This document shows, piece after piece, positions 29,300 to 40,091 of a stretch of DNA of 64,000 nt (within the stretch, counting starts at the first letter, position 1; each line of letters begins with the position of its first letter). Source of the stretch: Aurantiochytrium sp. KH105 (taxonomy: Eukaryota > Sar > Bigyra > Thraustochytrida > Thraustochytriidae). The translations under genes were made by a program, and so were the position numbers. The DNA is taken from NCBI GenBank assembly GCA_003116975.1, contig BGKB01000040.1, positions 310,001 to 374,000 on the forward strand, written 5' to 3'. The notes beneath the pieces were generated by a model that did not search any database, was not told the origin of the DNA, and saw only the letters and a program-made list of their open reading frames with translations.

Positions 29300-29716
29300 T
29301 CACACACTAATGCATGAGGTGCGGCGGCATCGTCTCCACCAGAGCGCCACCGCGCTGGCTCGGTCAGCGAGGTATTGTTTATATGCTTGACCTGGTTTGG
29401 CGGTGGTGCAATATATGCTGCCAGGGCATGGTCCAAATCTGTGAATGAGACGCACGAGCTCGTAATAGTCTGCCTTGAGCTCTCGCCGACGCAAGTCCTG
29501 TGAAAGAGCCTCCTCCTGCTTCATGGCAAGTCGCTCGGCGCGCTCTTCCGCTTTGCGTGCGCCATGTTCGGCACGAGCAAGGTCCTCGGTAGCATCAAAG
29601 CGGCACGCGAAACCCCATAACTTTGACGCAAGCGGCTTGCTCTCTCCTCTTGGGTTCAAGGCCGATGCAGAGGCCACGGCGTGCCCGGTCTCTTGCCGTC
29701 GCCGCCGGGACGCCAT
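29300..29716 (-). CDS. Small coiled-coil hypothetical protein, C-terminus uncertain
   Basis: An ATG-started frame of 138 codons. Residues ~45-90 form a convincing charged helix (RKAEERAERLAMKQEEALS, then LRRRELKADYYELVRLIH). After about residue 92 the frame becomes Cys/Trp/Arg-rich and less protein-like, while another frame of the same strand (roughly 29242-29436) reads DLDHALAAYIAPPPNQVKH and looks more natural. No plausible intron joins the two, since the only GT...AG pair is ~17 nt apart. A frameshift, sequence error or false gene are all possible. The stop lies 87 bp from the convergent SRP19 stop. Family not recognised. Confidence 0.45.
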   Translation of the reverse strand: MASRRRRQETGHAVASASALNPRGESKPLASKLWGFACRFDATEDLARAEHGARKAEERAERLAMKQEEALSQDLRRRELKADYYELVRLIHRFGPCPGSIYCTTAKPGQAYKQYLADRASAVALWWRRCRRTSCISV

Positions 29717-30137
29717 CGCTTGCGCGCGCGAAAGGGATTGTCTTGTTTCCTCCTCACATGCGCTCTCAGTGGAGATCCGTTACATGGTCTTGTACCGAGC
29801 CGGACGGCACTGACATCTTGCAAGTTTTTCGAGGCCAACACTCGAACTAATATCAAAACAGGCAGAATAATAGAGTACATTCCACGCTCCGCTTCATGGC
29901 ATAGGCCAGATCTTACGCGGCTATCGCGTTCAAACGCGAGTGGGCGGGCTTGCAGCATTTAAGTATCAGGATTTCTGATGGGTTCACGAGGAAGAGGGTG
30001 GGAGGGGGGGGGAGAGAGGATTCGAGAGAAAAAGAAGGGAAGTGAAGCAAATAGCAGAAGACGCAGGCTTTCTCTGCTCTCCTCTACTTGGCGCCTGCTG
30101 TGACAAGTGAGGAGCAGATCCACAATCTAAGACAACG
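29717..30137. promoter_or_regulatory. Divergent upstream region
   Basis: This 421-bp stretch upstream of the PPC-domain gene contains a G-run at 30000-30012. Nothing else is recognised. Confidence 0.35.
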
Positions 30138-31739
30138 ATGGAGCTTGCCGACCTCACGCTCGCCAAGGTTGACATCGATCGCGCGGCTGACGCATCGATA
30201 CTGGTACGTAGGGTTTAGATGCAGAGACGGAAGAGTGTCAAATCGCAAGCCAGCTGACACGATCAGAGGTCGACGTATATCCAATGATAGGGCGAAAATG
30301 AGCAGCTCGCGCACACCGAGCGACTCAAGACCAAAGCATCGGCAGCGCTCGCTAATGCATTGTCGCTCACGACAGATAGGCGTGCCGTGGCTTCATGCAC
30401 ACAATCAATCGATGCAGAACTTGCCGCACGAATAGCAAAAGTCGAACAGTCCAACCAAGAAGAAGCACAACAAGGCCTGGACGAAGTCATTGCAGCGCAA
30501 GGCAAAGCTGCCTGTCCAGAACTTACACGGGAGCTGCTAAACCTCGCCAGTAAGCTCAAGTCGCTGAATGCAGAAATGAATCCCAAGCCGCCTCATGACC
30601 TCGAGAGTGGCTACGAAATTACAGACAATGCGCTCCAAGGCGAGACACGCATCTATCGACTTCCCTTTGAACCGGACAGCGTCGGCTTCAAAGTTGTCTT
30701 GCAGGCCACCGAGGGGGATCCGGATTTATATGTTTGTCAAACGCACCAAAAACCAAGCATGAGCCATCACACGTGGCGATCGGCCTCAGAAGGCAATGAC
30801 GTCGTCCACGTGCAGCAAGGCGACCCCAAGTTCAAAGAGGGTAGCCTGTACATTGGTATACATGGCCACAGCAAATGCCACTTCCGCCTCAAGGCAAACT
30901 GGATTGAGAACCGCAACGTGAAACGGGGCAAGGATGCCCTGGAATTTCGACAGACAGCGGCAGGTCGTGTGTCGGAAAAAATCTTGAACTTTCGAGAGGC
31001 CCAAGACAGAAAGATGCGTACTCGCGCTGCTCTCGGTGCCGCTTCTTCCCATGGATCAAAGTCGGTGCCAACGAGAGAAATCAAGCAAGATTTCAAGCAC
31101 CTCTCAGAGGCCAGACTCGACAACTATAGCGTGAAGCGAAAACTCTTGCGAGATTTAGCCGAGCTTCGCAAACAAACCAAAGAGTCTTCGAATGCCGTCA
31201 ACGCTCGCAAGTTGTGGGAAAATGATAGCTGTCCATCGGCAGAGGTGCAGCGAGCCTTTTGGATTGGCGTCGGTGACTTCACTGTGGGCAAAGTTCGCAA
31301 TTGCAACTATTCCGACTGCACCAGCCAGGAGCTACCCGGTGTGCTTCGCTTTGGTCAGCGTAAGTTACGAGAACGCGCCGCACCTCGACTGAGTCTACGC
31401 GCCGATAGACCCGCGCCGACATCGCGAACTCTGCACCAAGCGCATCTGGACATGATGGCCCGAATGCAAAGGCAAAAGGAATCCTTGAGCGACGCTTTCG
31501 CCAAGGCCGCACCTGTTACAGAGCTGGGTGGGCTCGCTCTCGAGGTGCCTGTGCGCAGCGCTGACGAGCGCACGCGCAAGGCCTTTGCGCGAGGACTCGT
31601 CGTGTCTTCAAGTGTTCAAGCAGGGGACACCAGCTCGCACGCGCTTGACATGGAAAAGGTCGGCCTGGCAAGGGCACAAGCTGTGAGTGATCGTCAGGTT
31701 GTGTCGTCTGCGCGCACATTCCGGGGATTTCGCCGGTGA
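30138..31739 (+). CDS. PPC-domain coiled-coil protein of unknown function (two exons)
   Basis: Exon 1 is 30138-30203 (MELADLTLAKVDIDRAAD) and exon 2 is 30291-31739. The 87-bp intron has CTG|GTACGT and ATAG|GGC borders in phase 0; the exon 2 frame has no ATG before coding-like sequence begins, which supports the splice. The product is 504 residues. Residues ~130-235 resemble a bacterial pre-peptidase C-terminal (PPC) beta-sandwich: DPDLYVCQTHQKPS, the alternating GSLYIGIHGHSKCHFRLKA. It is flanked by helical regions. There is no signal peptide or protease domain, so a cytosolic role is likely; function unknown. Confidence 0.75.
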
Positions 31740-31994
31740 AAGCGCTGCCTTGGACACGAATTCAAGGAAAAGACGAAGAGGGAAGCGACAAGAGTAAACG
31801 AAACAAAACTGTGTCTGCCGCGATTGCATCACGTGAGACTATCGATGAGGATGCGGATGATAATGATAAAATGATGATTATGAGTGCATAATTGACGCCC
31901 AGGACGAGGCCTAGGCGTCCTAGCCCTGGGCTCTGCGATACTTGATCCACCTATACGGAAGCGCCATACATGCGGAGTCGAGTTAAGCTTCTTC

Positions 31995-32708
31995 TTACTC
32001 TTTCTTCTCCGCAAGGCGCGGAAAGGTGAGGTAGATGTCAATGGCACTCGCGAGAGCGCCGCAGGCACCGCAAATGGGCTCCGAGGACATGAAGAGCTCG
32101 CTAATATGGAGTGTGCTCACCACGGTGACGAGGTGCTTGACGAGATTCAGGCGGCGATGGAACTTTTGCTTCTTTACGGCCTCCTCGTCCTCTTTGGCGG
32201 ACACTTGCTTGCCTTCGAGTTGAATTTCGCTGAGCAGATACGCCACATTCAAAACAGCGGACACGACGAAGCCGGTAAAGCTGATGCGCTTCGATCGCGC
32301 CTGGTCCCCAGGGACCCATCCGATTTGCTGCAGCCAGCGAATGTGGTCGCCCACATGCCACCAAATCATGCCCAATTGTGCAACGACATAGGCAGCGGTA
32401 GCATCCTCGCGCCAAGGGTATTTGGCCTTGCGCAGCGCGAGAATAATGCCCAGACTTGAGAGCCATCGGTTAGTGCGCCGCGAGTCCATGATGCGCACAA
32501 AGAGGGAGCGGGCGCGCTGGTGTACAAGGGCTACCTTGGCGTACTCGGGAGAGTCCTTGGGCAGGTTCTCCATCGACTGAGCCGCGAGACCGGCAACAGC
32601 TCGTGCACCATAGTGCACGAACTTGCCGACTTTGTCGCGCCCCACGCTAGTCGCCAGAAACTTGTTGGCGCCCGCAAGGCTCAAGTCAAAGGACGGACCA
32701 GACGCCAT
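31995..32708 (-). CDS. PEX11: PEX11-family peroxisomal membrane protein
   Basis: A single exon encodes 237 residues, the usual PEX11 length. The order of features fits the family: an N-terminal amphipathic helix with RDKVGKFVHYGARAVAGL, the SRRTNRWLSSLGI segment, WWHVGDHIRWLQQIGW in the middle, a hydrophobic segment at SFTGFVVSAVLNVAYLL, and a C-terminal hydrophobic helix ending in a Lys-rich tail. PEX11 tubulates the peroxisomal membrane before fission. It converges on the PPC-domain gene (255-bp gap) and is divergent from the K+ channel gene. Confidence 0.92.
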   Translation of the reverse strand: MASGPSFDLSLAGANKFLATSVGRDKVGKFVHYGARAVAGLAAQSMENLPKDSPEYAKVALVHQRARSLFVRIMDSRRTNRWLSSLGIILALRKAKYPWREDATAAYVVAQLGMIWWHVGDHIRWLQQIGWVPGDQARSKRISFTGFVVSAVLNVAYLLSEIQLEGKQVSAKEDEEAVKKQKFHRRLNLVKHLVTVVSTLHISELFMSSEPICGACGALASAIDIYLTFPRLAEKKE

Positions 32709-34135
32709 CTTGCTTGCTTGTTTGCTTGCTTGCCGGCCGCTGGGCCTCGCTCGACGCGGGCTCTCCTTTTCGTTTCTTGCCTCTCTGTTCTAGACTCTGA
32801 TCAGCCTGCCGCGCTACGGTGGCACTCGCGAGAGGTCTCGACGAATCTCGACGTCCACTTCTTGGTCTGCAGGACTCTTGGCGCCATGCGCGATGCAATG
32901 CAATGGAGTGCCGGGTGAGTGCAGAGGAAAGAAAGGTGCGTCGCAATGGCTGAAAGTCCACCAATGAGTGATTTGAGTCGCAAATGACACATTTGTGGTT
33001 ATAGTCAGGACCGGACGGCCGTCGGCGGACTGTGGCTTTGACTTTGACTCGAGAGTGGAATTGGTGTTCTACGTCCAGGTCTTCACAATCATTGGGCACC
33101 GCGTGCAGACAGAAACCTTTCCGTCTTTAAAATATTCTGATTGTAAAGTTTGACGGCCTTCACTTCTGGCGGTATCGATGGCGCTATTGCTGATGCGGGT
33201 ACAGACTCGCATCTCGACGTGACCAAAGCGAACAAGTTTTTCCTCTCGGTATACTGTGTCGAAACCAGAATACGACAGATGACGCTGTTGGAATGCTACT
33301 TTTTACCTCGTGGGCCCAGGGCAACTCGGGAGGTCACGACTTTTATAAATTTCAAGCCAAAATAAAATAAAAATTGAAGACGCCAGCGAGAAAAGTCCCA
33401 AGTTCTTATGAGGTCTCTTTCCATTCCCAAGGTCGAATATCTGGGAGACACTTTCCAAGCTTCCGACAGCTTACTTTTTCACGTCCTGCTGCCTGCTCAT
33501 AGCCTTGCATATATTTTTATAGCATGGACGTAAGAATGATGGGCTTGCTTTTATAAAAAATGCCATTGGACATGGTCTCTAACGGATAGTTACGAAGTAG
33601 GCTTCGCAGCTTCCCGGTTTTGACGCAAGCAAGTTGTCCACCACCTTACTGCTACTATGCTATGTATCAACACTTACCGGATACGCGGGTCTAATGCAGG
33701 GAGTGGACACAAGCCGTTGTTTAGGAAGGTGAGCAAGCAAGCTCTGGCTGACGTGACGTGCCGGAGCACTTGCCGGTATCTGACCAACTTTGCTGGCTTT
33801 CCTGCCTGCTTGCTTGCTCCCAGCCGGAGCAGAGCAGTGCAGTGCAGAGCAGAGCGTGGCAAAGCGGGGCAGAGCGAGACGGCGGTGCGCCGCTCGCTCG
33901 CTCTGTTCGCCATAGTGATTAAGACGGGAGAGCACATTCCTTAGACGCTCTCAATCAAGACCAGGTTGACCAACTCATATTTTTTCCAGGTCGTGTGCGC
34001 GCACCGTTGCTCTGAGGCAGCAGCTACAAAAATCTTGGTCTCGATTGAAAGTAACGTGACAAAACAGTCCTCAAAAGACCCTGACGAGAGCGCACCTTTG
34101 CACGGGTGCGCATCTCGCTCCTGTGCACTACAGAT
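32709..34135. promoter_or_regulatory. 1.43-kb divergent region between PEX11 and the two-module channel
   Basis: A CTTG-period tract lies next to the PEX11 start (32708-32735). The middle is AT-rich (33340-33660), and a GCAGA/GCAGT-rich stretch occurs at 33826-33880. No gene, tRNA or transposon feature is recognised. Confidence 0.4.
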
Positions 34136-37100
34136 ATGCCCGAAGGCTCCATTAGCTCCAAGGTGATTGGCGGCTTTACCAAAGCGTCTGCATCAAACAC
34201 AAAGGCGCACGATGGAGACCACAATCGACTCAAACTGGAGCAACGCGCACAGACCTTCTTGCGAAGTATGCACACGGTCCCTGACCAGGCTCCGTCAATA
34301 CCCAAAAGCTTCCGAGACGTCCCTGATAGCGAAGTTGAGGACGCCTCTTTAAATCGCACCAGCTTTCGCATATCCGAGATGGACACGGAGATGTCGAGTG
34401 TGGACGACATCGGCTCAGAGTCAGGCGCTCAAAGCGAAGACGAATCTTTTGCTCTCGACGAAGAAGAGGAGCCCATGCCGCGATACATTATCCACCCGCA
34501 AAGCACAAACAAAGTCGTCTGGGACGTCTTTGTGAGCATACTTATTTTCTACAGCGTCATTAACATTCCGTTCCGAATCGGCTTTGGTGTTGATTCAGAA
34601 GGCTTCGCGTATGGCTTTGACTGGTTCGTTGACGGCATGTTTGGCTTCGACATCATTCTCAGCTTCTTTACTGCCTATTGGCACAACGATGAACTGGAGA
34701 CGTCGCGAAGACGCATCGTTGTGCATTACCTTCGTGGTTGGTTCTTGATCGATCTGGCGTCAACGCTGCCATTCGATCACATCGTCGCGGCCTTGATGCA
34801 CAGCGATGACGCAAGCGACGTGAACTCCTCGCTGCGTTCCATCAAGCTCATCAAGTTCTTCCGTCTTGTCCGCTTGATCAAACTGGTGCGACTTCTCAAG
34901 CTAAAAAAGTTTGGCTCGAGCCTTGAAGGTGCCTTCAGCCTTAATCCTGCGCTTCAGCGTCTTCTCAAGCTCCTTTTGCAGATCATTTTCATTTGTCACC
35001 TGCTGGCCTGCTTCTGGTACTTTACTTCAACGCTCGACGACAGCTCCGACGACAACTGGGTCATGGCGCACGGACTTTCGAGCGACAGTATTCCAACCCA
35101 ATACCTGGCGAGTTTTTATTGGACCGTAGCAACTATGATGGCTGTAGGCTACGGAGACATCCACGCCGTCAACGACATGGAGCGAATGTATTCGATCTTT
35201 GTGCAAGTGGTGGGAGCAACCTGCTTCGGTTTCATCATTGCCAATATTTCAGCATTTCTGGAAACCTTTGACCCGCGCGCCTCTGCGTATCGCTCGAGGA
35301 TGGACCGTCTCAAGCAATACATGCGCGACCGCGACCTTCCTAGAAAACTGCAACGCCGCGTGCGAAAATATTACGACTACGTCTTGTCCAAGGAGTCCAT
35401 CTTTGATGATGCGAACATTCTTGCGCAGCTCCCTTCGCACCTTACAGAGACAGTCATTCTTCACATTCACGGCCACAAGGCTCGCACAATCAACTTTCTC
35501 AAGTACGAGGACAGCAGCTTTGTAGCTTACATCATGGCGCGCTCCAAGGTCCTTCTCGCCTTGTCGGGAGAAGTTATTTGCGAGCAAGACTCGGTCGGCA
35601 CAGACATTTTCATGGTTCTCAAAGGCAAAGTCGAAGCCATTGTTCTGGAGATCGATGAGACGGAGCACAAGCGCTTTCGCATCAATCAAGACGAGGAGGA
35701 GAACGCTTTGATGCGGAAAGGCGCGGAACGCATCAACAGTGCCAGCGGAACCCTTCGAATCAATGCACCCGCATCGGCGAGCGATGCCGACGCAGGCCGC
35801 GAAGCCCCCCCAACGCTCACTGGGTCGACTGGGAATAGCTCAAGTCGTCTTGAACCTCCGCGGCCTCGCGATGTGCGTAACATGGTCAAGCAACAGCTCG
35901 GGGCCTCGAGTCGGAACATGGTGAAAAAGGGCATTGCTTTTGGAAAAAAGGTCAAGCACGCCGTCGTCACAGGCTTGTACAACCGCGGATCGAATTTTGG
36001 CGAAGTCGGCGTCTTGCGAAATAAACCGCACGAAGTCACCTTTCGCGCGAATCAGACGTGTGACTTACTTTCCATCTCCAAAGAACATATGGAGTACGCA
36101 ATCTACATGTACCCGACCAGTGCCTTGCGCTTTCGAAAGCGATGCGACAAGCACGCCGAGCTCCTCGAGAAGTCCATCGCCTCGTCTACCGAGTACTTTC
36201 CGCACTCAGATCGCCATGTAAAGACGCTTGTAACGGTTGATGCCCGTATGCACCAAAGTGCGGCGACCGTGGAGCGTCGCATTGGCCGAATGGTCCTTTC
36301 CAATATGATTGCCTATGACATCACCGGTCGCTTTCAGAGTCAGGCACAGCGAGGACGTAAAAAGAAGAAGAATCGCGCGAGGACGTTAGGACTTCGCACG
36401 AGCAGTGCGTCGTCCGAGTCGCATTCCGACAAGAGTCATCACGTCGCTGTAAAAACGTCCATCAAAGTGCGCCGCGCATTGATCAATCAGAAGAGTCGAG
36501 CCGGAAGCCTTCTCTTTAAAACCCCCGAGGTGACCGAAGAGCTCGCGATCCTTGGAGCTGGGGCCTCCTCGACAAGCAGAGTGTTTCCGATGAGCGATGT
36601 GACAAGTCGAACCGAGAGCCTTAGTGCTTTGGACTCAGCCGTTCCATTCAATGCTCCATCAACGACCACGATCTTGCCCACTTCTCGCTCTGTGACCCGA
36701 TCCAAGTCGAGGTCCCGATACATTGTGGACGCCAAGCCAGACAGCGGACCCCTGAGCTTGCTACCAAGCCTTCTGAATCCAGCCCTTGAAAAAAAGACCC
36801 AAGGGGCTCGCTCTCATATTGCCTGGGGTTTCCGAACGGCTCGCTCTGCTGCTTCAGAAGCATCCTCTTCGACAGCGATGTCGACAGCACGGCATTTGCT
36901 TCCGCATCAGCTTCGCCGGAAAGCAAAGAACAGCGGGGATGGACCTGAGTCTCCAAAGAAAAGGCCAGGTGCAATATCGACTGACAAGTACGACGACAAC
37001 GCTGCGACTAAGAAAACAGAATTGTTTTCGCCTGGAGCAAACAGCGAGAGCGGAAGCGGTGGCGACGATGATAGCTCGCGAGCAGATCATACGAATTCCA

Positions 37101-39226
37101 GCGAAGCTCATGATGGCCAGCCAGTCTCCACTGCTGGGGTGCACAAGCTTTCGGATATGCCGGCGCGAAGTAATACCGGGCTGATGGTATCGCGCGTCGC
37201 TGGAAAGATTTGCGAAGATGTCGAAATGGACCTCGATAGTATTCTTCGCGAGCTGTGGATCGTTCCCCCGGGTCATGGCCTCAAGGTCAAGTGGGACTTG
37301 CTCATTGCGTTCTTTATTGTGTATTCTGTGCTCCTCGTTCCGTTTCGCATTGGATTTGCGCAAAGCTCAGAAGGGTTCTCCAAGGCGTTTGACATTCTCG
37401 TGGATATCTTCTTTGGGCTGGACATGATTGTTGCATTTCGTACTGGCTTTGAAAGCTCTGATCAGGATGTGGTGATCGTTGTCCCGCTTGCCATTGCCAA
37501 ACAATACCTCAAGGGATGGTTCTTGGTTGACTTCATGTCAACTTTTCCCTTTGATGCGGTTCTTGCTGCGCTGCTTGCGAGCGCAGATGAAGAGGCATTG
37601 CGCAGCTTCAAGCTGATCAAGATTTTTCGAATGATCCGGCTTCTCAAGTTGATCCGCCTCTTCAAATTGCGAAAAATTCTGGGCGAGCTGGACTCGGAGA
37701 TTGAACTGTCTTCAGGTTTCACCAAACTCATCACTTTGTTTCTGCAAATTACCTTTGTAGCACACCTTTTTGCGTGCTTTTGGTTCTTCGCCGCCTCGAG
37801 TGAGGATGATATTCGCGAACGATGGTATGTACGTCTCGGCTTTTCCCCAGACGACGACCAAGATGTTTCGAGCAAATACATTTCAAGTCTATACTGGTCA
37901 TTTACGACAATGACAACAGTTGGTTATGGTGACATTTCACCAACGAGCGATCCGGAGCGCATCTATGCCATTTTCATCATGATCATGGGTGCAACCATCT
38001 TTGGTTACGTGGTGGGCAGCATTGCCAATCTCATTTCTCAGCTTGATATTGCCGATGCGCTGTACAAAGCAAAGATGAACGAGCTCGACGAGTACCTCTC
38101 CGAGCAAGGCATTCCTCGCGACCTGCGTCGCGAGTGCAAGTCGTGCTATGCGTATTCGCTTTCGCTCAAGTCCGTGTTTGACGAGCGCGCGTTGCTGAGT
38201 GCGCTGAGCCCGTCGCTGCGCCAAGAAATTATCATCACCATTCACCAGGCCGCAGTCGATGCAATTCCGCTTTTCCGCGACCAAACTGCGACGTTTACGG
38301 CGGACCTGATCCAAGTCATGCACCCTCAGTTGGCGCTTCCCGGGACATTTATTGTGCGTCACAACAGCATTGGAGGGATGATTTACTTTATTGTTAACGG
38401 CGAAGTTCTTGTTTATGAGGACACGTGGCCGCAGCCCGACGAGCAAGGCCGCGTCGACTTTGAGCGAGCAAAGCTCTTTCGCCATCGGAATGGCAACTTT
38501 TTTGGACACCAAGCAGTGCTGTCAGGCAAGCGGCATGAAATTACCGCCAAGTGCACCAAGCTCACGCAATTGTACATTTTGAGCAAATCCGCGATTGGCG
38601 AGTTGGTCGACTCGGTGCCTCCCTTTGCTCTCTTGCTACAGTCAGCCTTGCGCTCCGCCATTCGAAGACAAGACATGTCCTTTGGCAAGCTGCAGCGCGG
38701 CCGCGCTGGGAATAAAACCAGCAAACTATGGTCGCTCGTCCAGAACCATTTCAATGACATTCTGAACATGTCTCCAAACAAGTTCAAGCGCATGTCTGTT
38801 GAAGCGAACTCGTGCACGAAACTCGAGGAGCTCATCGGTCGCATTGTTGGTGTTAATCTTGACACGCGAGTTGGTGAGCCGGGCGGGGCCGACTCGTTTA
38901 CGGCAACCGTGCGTAAGATCCGAGAAGCGAAGCGGAATGGCGGCTTTGACGTATCTTCTTCTTCGAGCATTGCCGATTTACCATCTGCAGAGGTATCCGC
39001 CGAAATGCAGGCTCTTCCCGCCACGGGAGCGTGGAAGTTCAAGGCGTCACAAGTTGAGAAGAAAGTCAACAAGCGGGCATCGGATGGAAGCGTATCAGAT
39101 ACGAGCCTATGGGAGGCAAGCGAGCCAGGCGTGGTGACACCTGCAGAAAGCACTTCTGTGCTTTTCAATACCGCTGCTGATTCAGACGATGATGCCAGCG
39201 ACGCTCAACCCATGCAGGACGAATAG
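34136..39226 (+). CDS. Two-module (2 x 6TM + CNBD) voltage-gated K+ channel
   Basis: A single exon encodes 1696 residues from the ATG at 34136; the frame upstream offers only a GTG. It holds two complete EAG/HCN/KAT-like units. Unit 1: S1-S6 (~130-375), S4 with repeated Arg/Lys every third residue (~233-260), filter VGYGD with GYGD at 338-341, then C-linker and CNBD (~460-660). A ~400-residue disordered Ser-rich linker follows. Unit 2: S1-S6 (~1050-1300), S4 near 1155-1180, GYGD at 1263-1266, and a second CNBD (~1385-1490). GYGD filters predict K+ selectivity. Two units per chain imply assembly as a dimer of pseudo-dimers. Both CNBD phosphate-binding cassettes depart from the canonical FGE...R(T/S)A form, so cyclic nucleotide gating is uncertain. 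Confidence 0.93.
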   Translation: MPEGSISSKVIGGFTKASASNTKAHDGDHNRLKLEQRAQTFLRSMHTVPDQAPSIPKSFRDVPDSEVEDASLNRTSFRISEMDTEMSSVDDIGSESGAQSEDESFALDEEEEPMPRYIIHPQSTNKVVWDVFVSILIFYSVINIPFRIGFGVDSEGFAYGFDWFVDGMFGFDIILSFFTAYWHNDELETSRRRIVVHYLRGWFLIDLASTLPFDHIVAALMHSDDASDVNSSLRSIKLIKFFRLVRLIKLVRLLKLKKFGSSLEGAFSLNPALQRLLKLLLQIIFICHLLACFWYFTSTLDDSSDDNWVMAHGLSSDSIPTQYLASFYWTVATMMAVGYGDIHAVNDMERMYSIFVQVVGATCFGFIIANISAFLETFDPRASAYRSRMDRLKQYMRDRDLPRKLQRRVRKYYDYVLSKESIFDDANILAQLPSHLTETVILHIHGHKARTINFLKYEDSSFVAYIMARSKVLLALSGEVICEQDSVGTDIFMVLKGKVEAIVLEIDETEHKRFRINQDEEENALMRKGAERINSASGTLRINAPASASDADAGREAPPTLTGSTGNSSSRLEPPRPRDVRNMVKQQLGASSRNMVKKGIAFGKKVKHAVVTGLYNRGSNFGEVGVLRNKPHEVTFRANQTCDLLSISKEHMEYAIYMYPTSALRFRKRCDKHAELLEKSIASSTEYFPHSDRHVKTLVTVDARMHQSAATVERRIGRMVLSNMIAYDITGRFQSQAQRGRKKKKNRARTLGLRTSSASSESHSDKSHHVAVKTSIKVRRALINQKSRAGSLLFKTPEVTEELAILGAGASSTSRVFPMSDVTSRTESLSALDSAVPFNAPSTTTILPTSRSVTRSKSRSRYIVDAKPDSGPLSLLPSLLNPALEKKTQGARSHIAWGFRTARSAASEASSSTAMSTARHLLPHQLRRKAKNSGDGPESPKKRPGAISTDKYDDNAATKKTELFSPGANSESGSGGDDDSSRADHTNSSEAHDGQPVSTAGVHKLSDMPARSNTGLMVSRVAGKICEDVEMDLDSILRELWIVPPGHGLKVKWDLLIAFFIVYSVLLVPFRIGFAQSSEGFSKAFDILVDIFFGLDMIVAFRTGFESSDQDVVIVVPLAIAKQYLKGWFLVDFMSTFPFDAVLAALLASADEEALRSFKLIKIFRMIRLLKLIRLFKLRKILGELDSEIELSSGFTKLITLFLQITFVAHLFACFWFFAASSEDDIRERWYVRLGFSPDDDQDVSSKYISSLYWSFTTMTTVGYGDISPTSDPERIYAIFIMIMGATIFGYVVGSIANLISQLDIADALYKAKMNELDEYLSEQGIPRDLRRECKSCYAYSLSLKSVFDERALLSALSPSLRQEIIITIHQAAVDAIPLFRDQTATFTADLIQVMHPQLALPGTFIVRHNSIGGMIYFIVNGEVLVYEDTWPQPDEQGRVDFERAKLFRHRNGNFFGHQAVLSGKRHEITAKCTKLTQLYILSKSAIGELVDSVPPFALLLQSALRSAIRRQDMSFGKLQRGRAGNKTSKLWSLVQNHFNDILNMSPNKFKRMSVEANSCTKLEELIGRIVGVNLDTRVGEPGGADSFTATVRKIREAKRNGGFDVSSSSSIADLPSAEVSAEMQALPATGAWKFKASQVEKKVNKRASDGSVSDTSLWEASEPGVVTPAESTSVLFNTAADSDDDASDAQPMQDE

Positions 39227-40091
39227 TTTGTCAAATTGACAGTGAGTTGAAGAATGTAAGATGCGATCCGTGTAATGCTATTTTTTTTTTGTTAGTCTGC
39301 TCCAGTTAGGCCTACTTTGTCTTTGTGTTGTCGGTTCACTGTGCGAGAAAATCTATCGAACACAGATTCTCAGCAAATAAAAATAAAGGTCGTACTCTCG
39401 ATAAAACTCACTCACGCTGGCCCTTTTTCTGTTCTTTTTCGGTAAAGTAACACCAAGGCTCTAACGTCTGACTCTACTATCTTCGCGTCATCGACCGTCT
39501 CCGTCCCGTCATGATCTACAGTTGCTGAGTCCTGTCTTTTCCCATGTCAAATAGCGCGCGGAAAGACAGGCAAATCTCTTGATTGCCCCTTGGACGGTGA
39601 ATCTCATCCCCTCACTGTCAATCACATCTCCTCGCCGACGTGAAAACGAGTGCCGCTGTAGCCGAGCACTAGGGGTTTCTAGCCCGTCCGAGTCCGTCCG
39701 AGTGCTATCTGGGCGCTAGCGGGCGGTAGGTCGGGCAGCCAAACAAACGTTGACAGTGAGCAAGCACGAGTCCAATTCCGATTCGCCTGCTGCACCTTGC
39801 GACCGCGCGCGCCCGCCAGGCCCGCGCCGTGGAGCTCGCCGCCTGTACCGGCCCGCCGCCCGCGCGCCCGCCGCCCTCCGCGCGCGCCCCCCCACCTCTG
39901 CCCCGCGCCCGCGCCGCGCCCCCGGGCTCGCGTCGCCGAGGCAGCCGCAACGGCAACGAGCCCGGCGCCGAGACGCGGTCTTTCTCCTCGTCGCCGCCAA
40001 CGACGACGTGTATCTCGTGGACGCCGTCGACGTCGCGGACCTTGTGAGCGCCGTCCACGCGGAGATCCAGCGTGCGCGACGAAGGAAAAGG
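39227..40091. promoter_or_regulatory. Intergenic region between channel 3' end and MAP kinase
   Basis: This 865-bp stretch holds the channel 3' UTR (a T-run at 39282-39290 and AATAAA-like sequence near 39377) and the MAP kinase promoter and leader. A GTCCGTCCGA direct repeat occurs around 39685-39705. The kinase frame is open upstream of its ATG but is low-complexity Pro/Arg/Ala. Confidence 0.4.

Noticed and set aside
32520-32918. 132-codon plus-strand ORF opposite the PEX11 start
   Set aside because: Antisense to PEX11 and its leader, with no domain.
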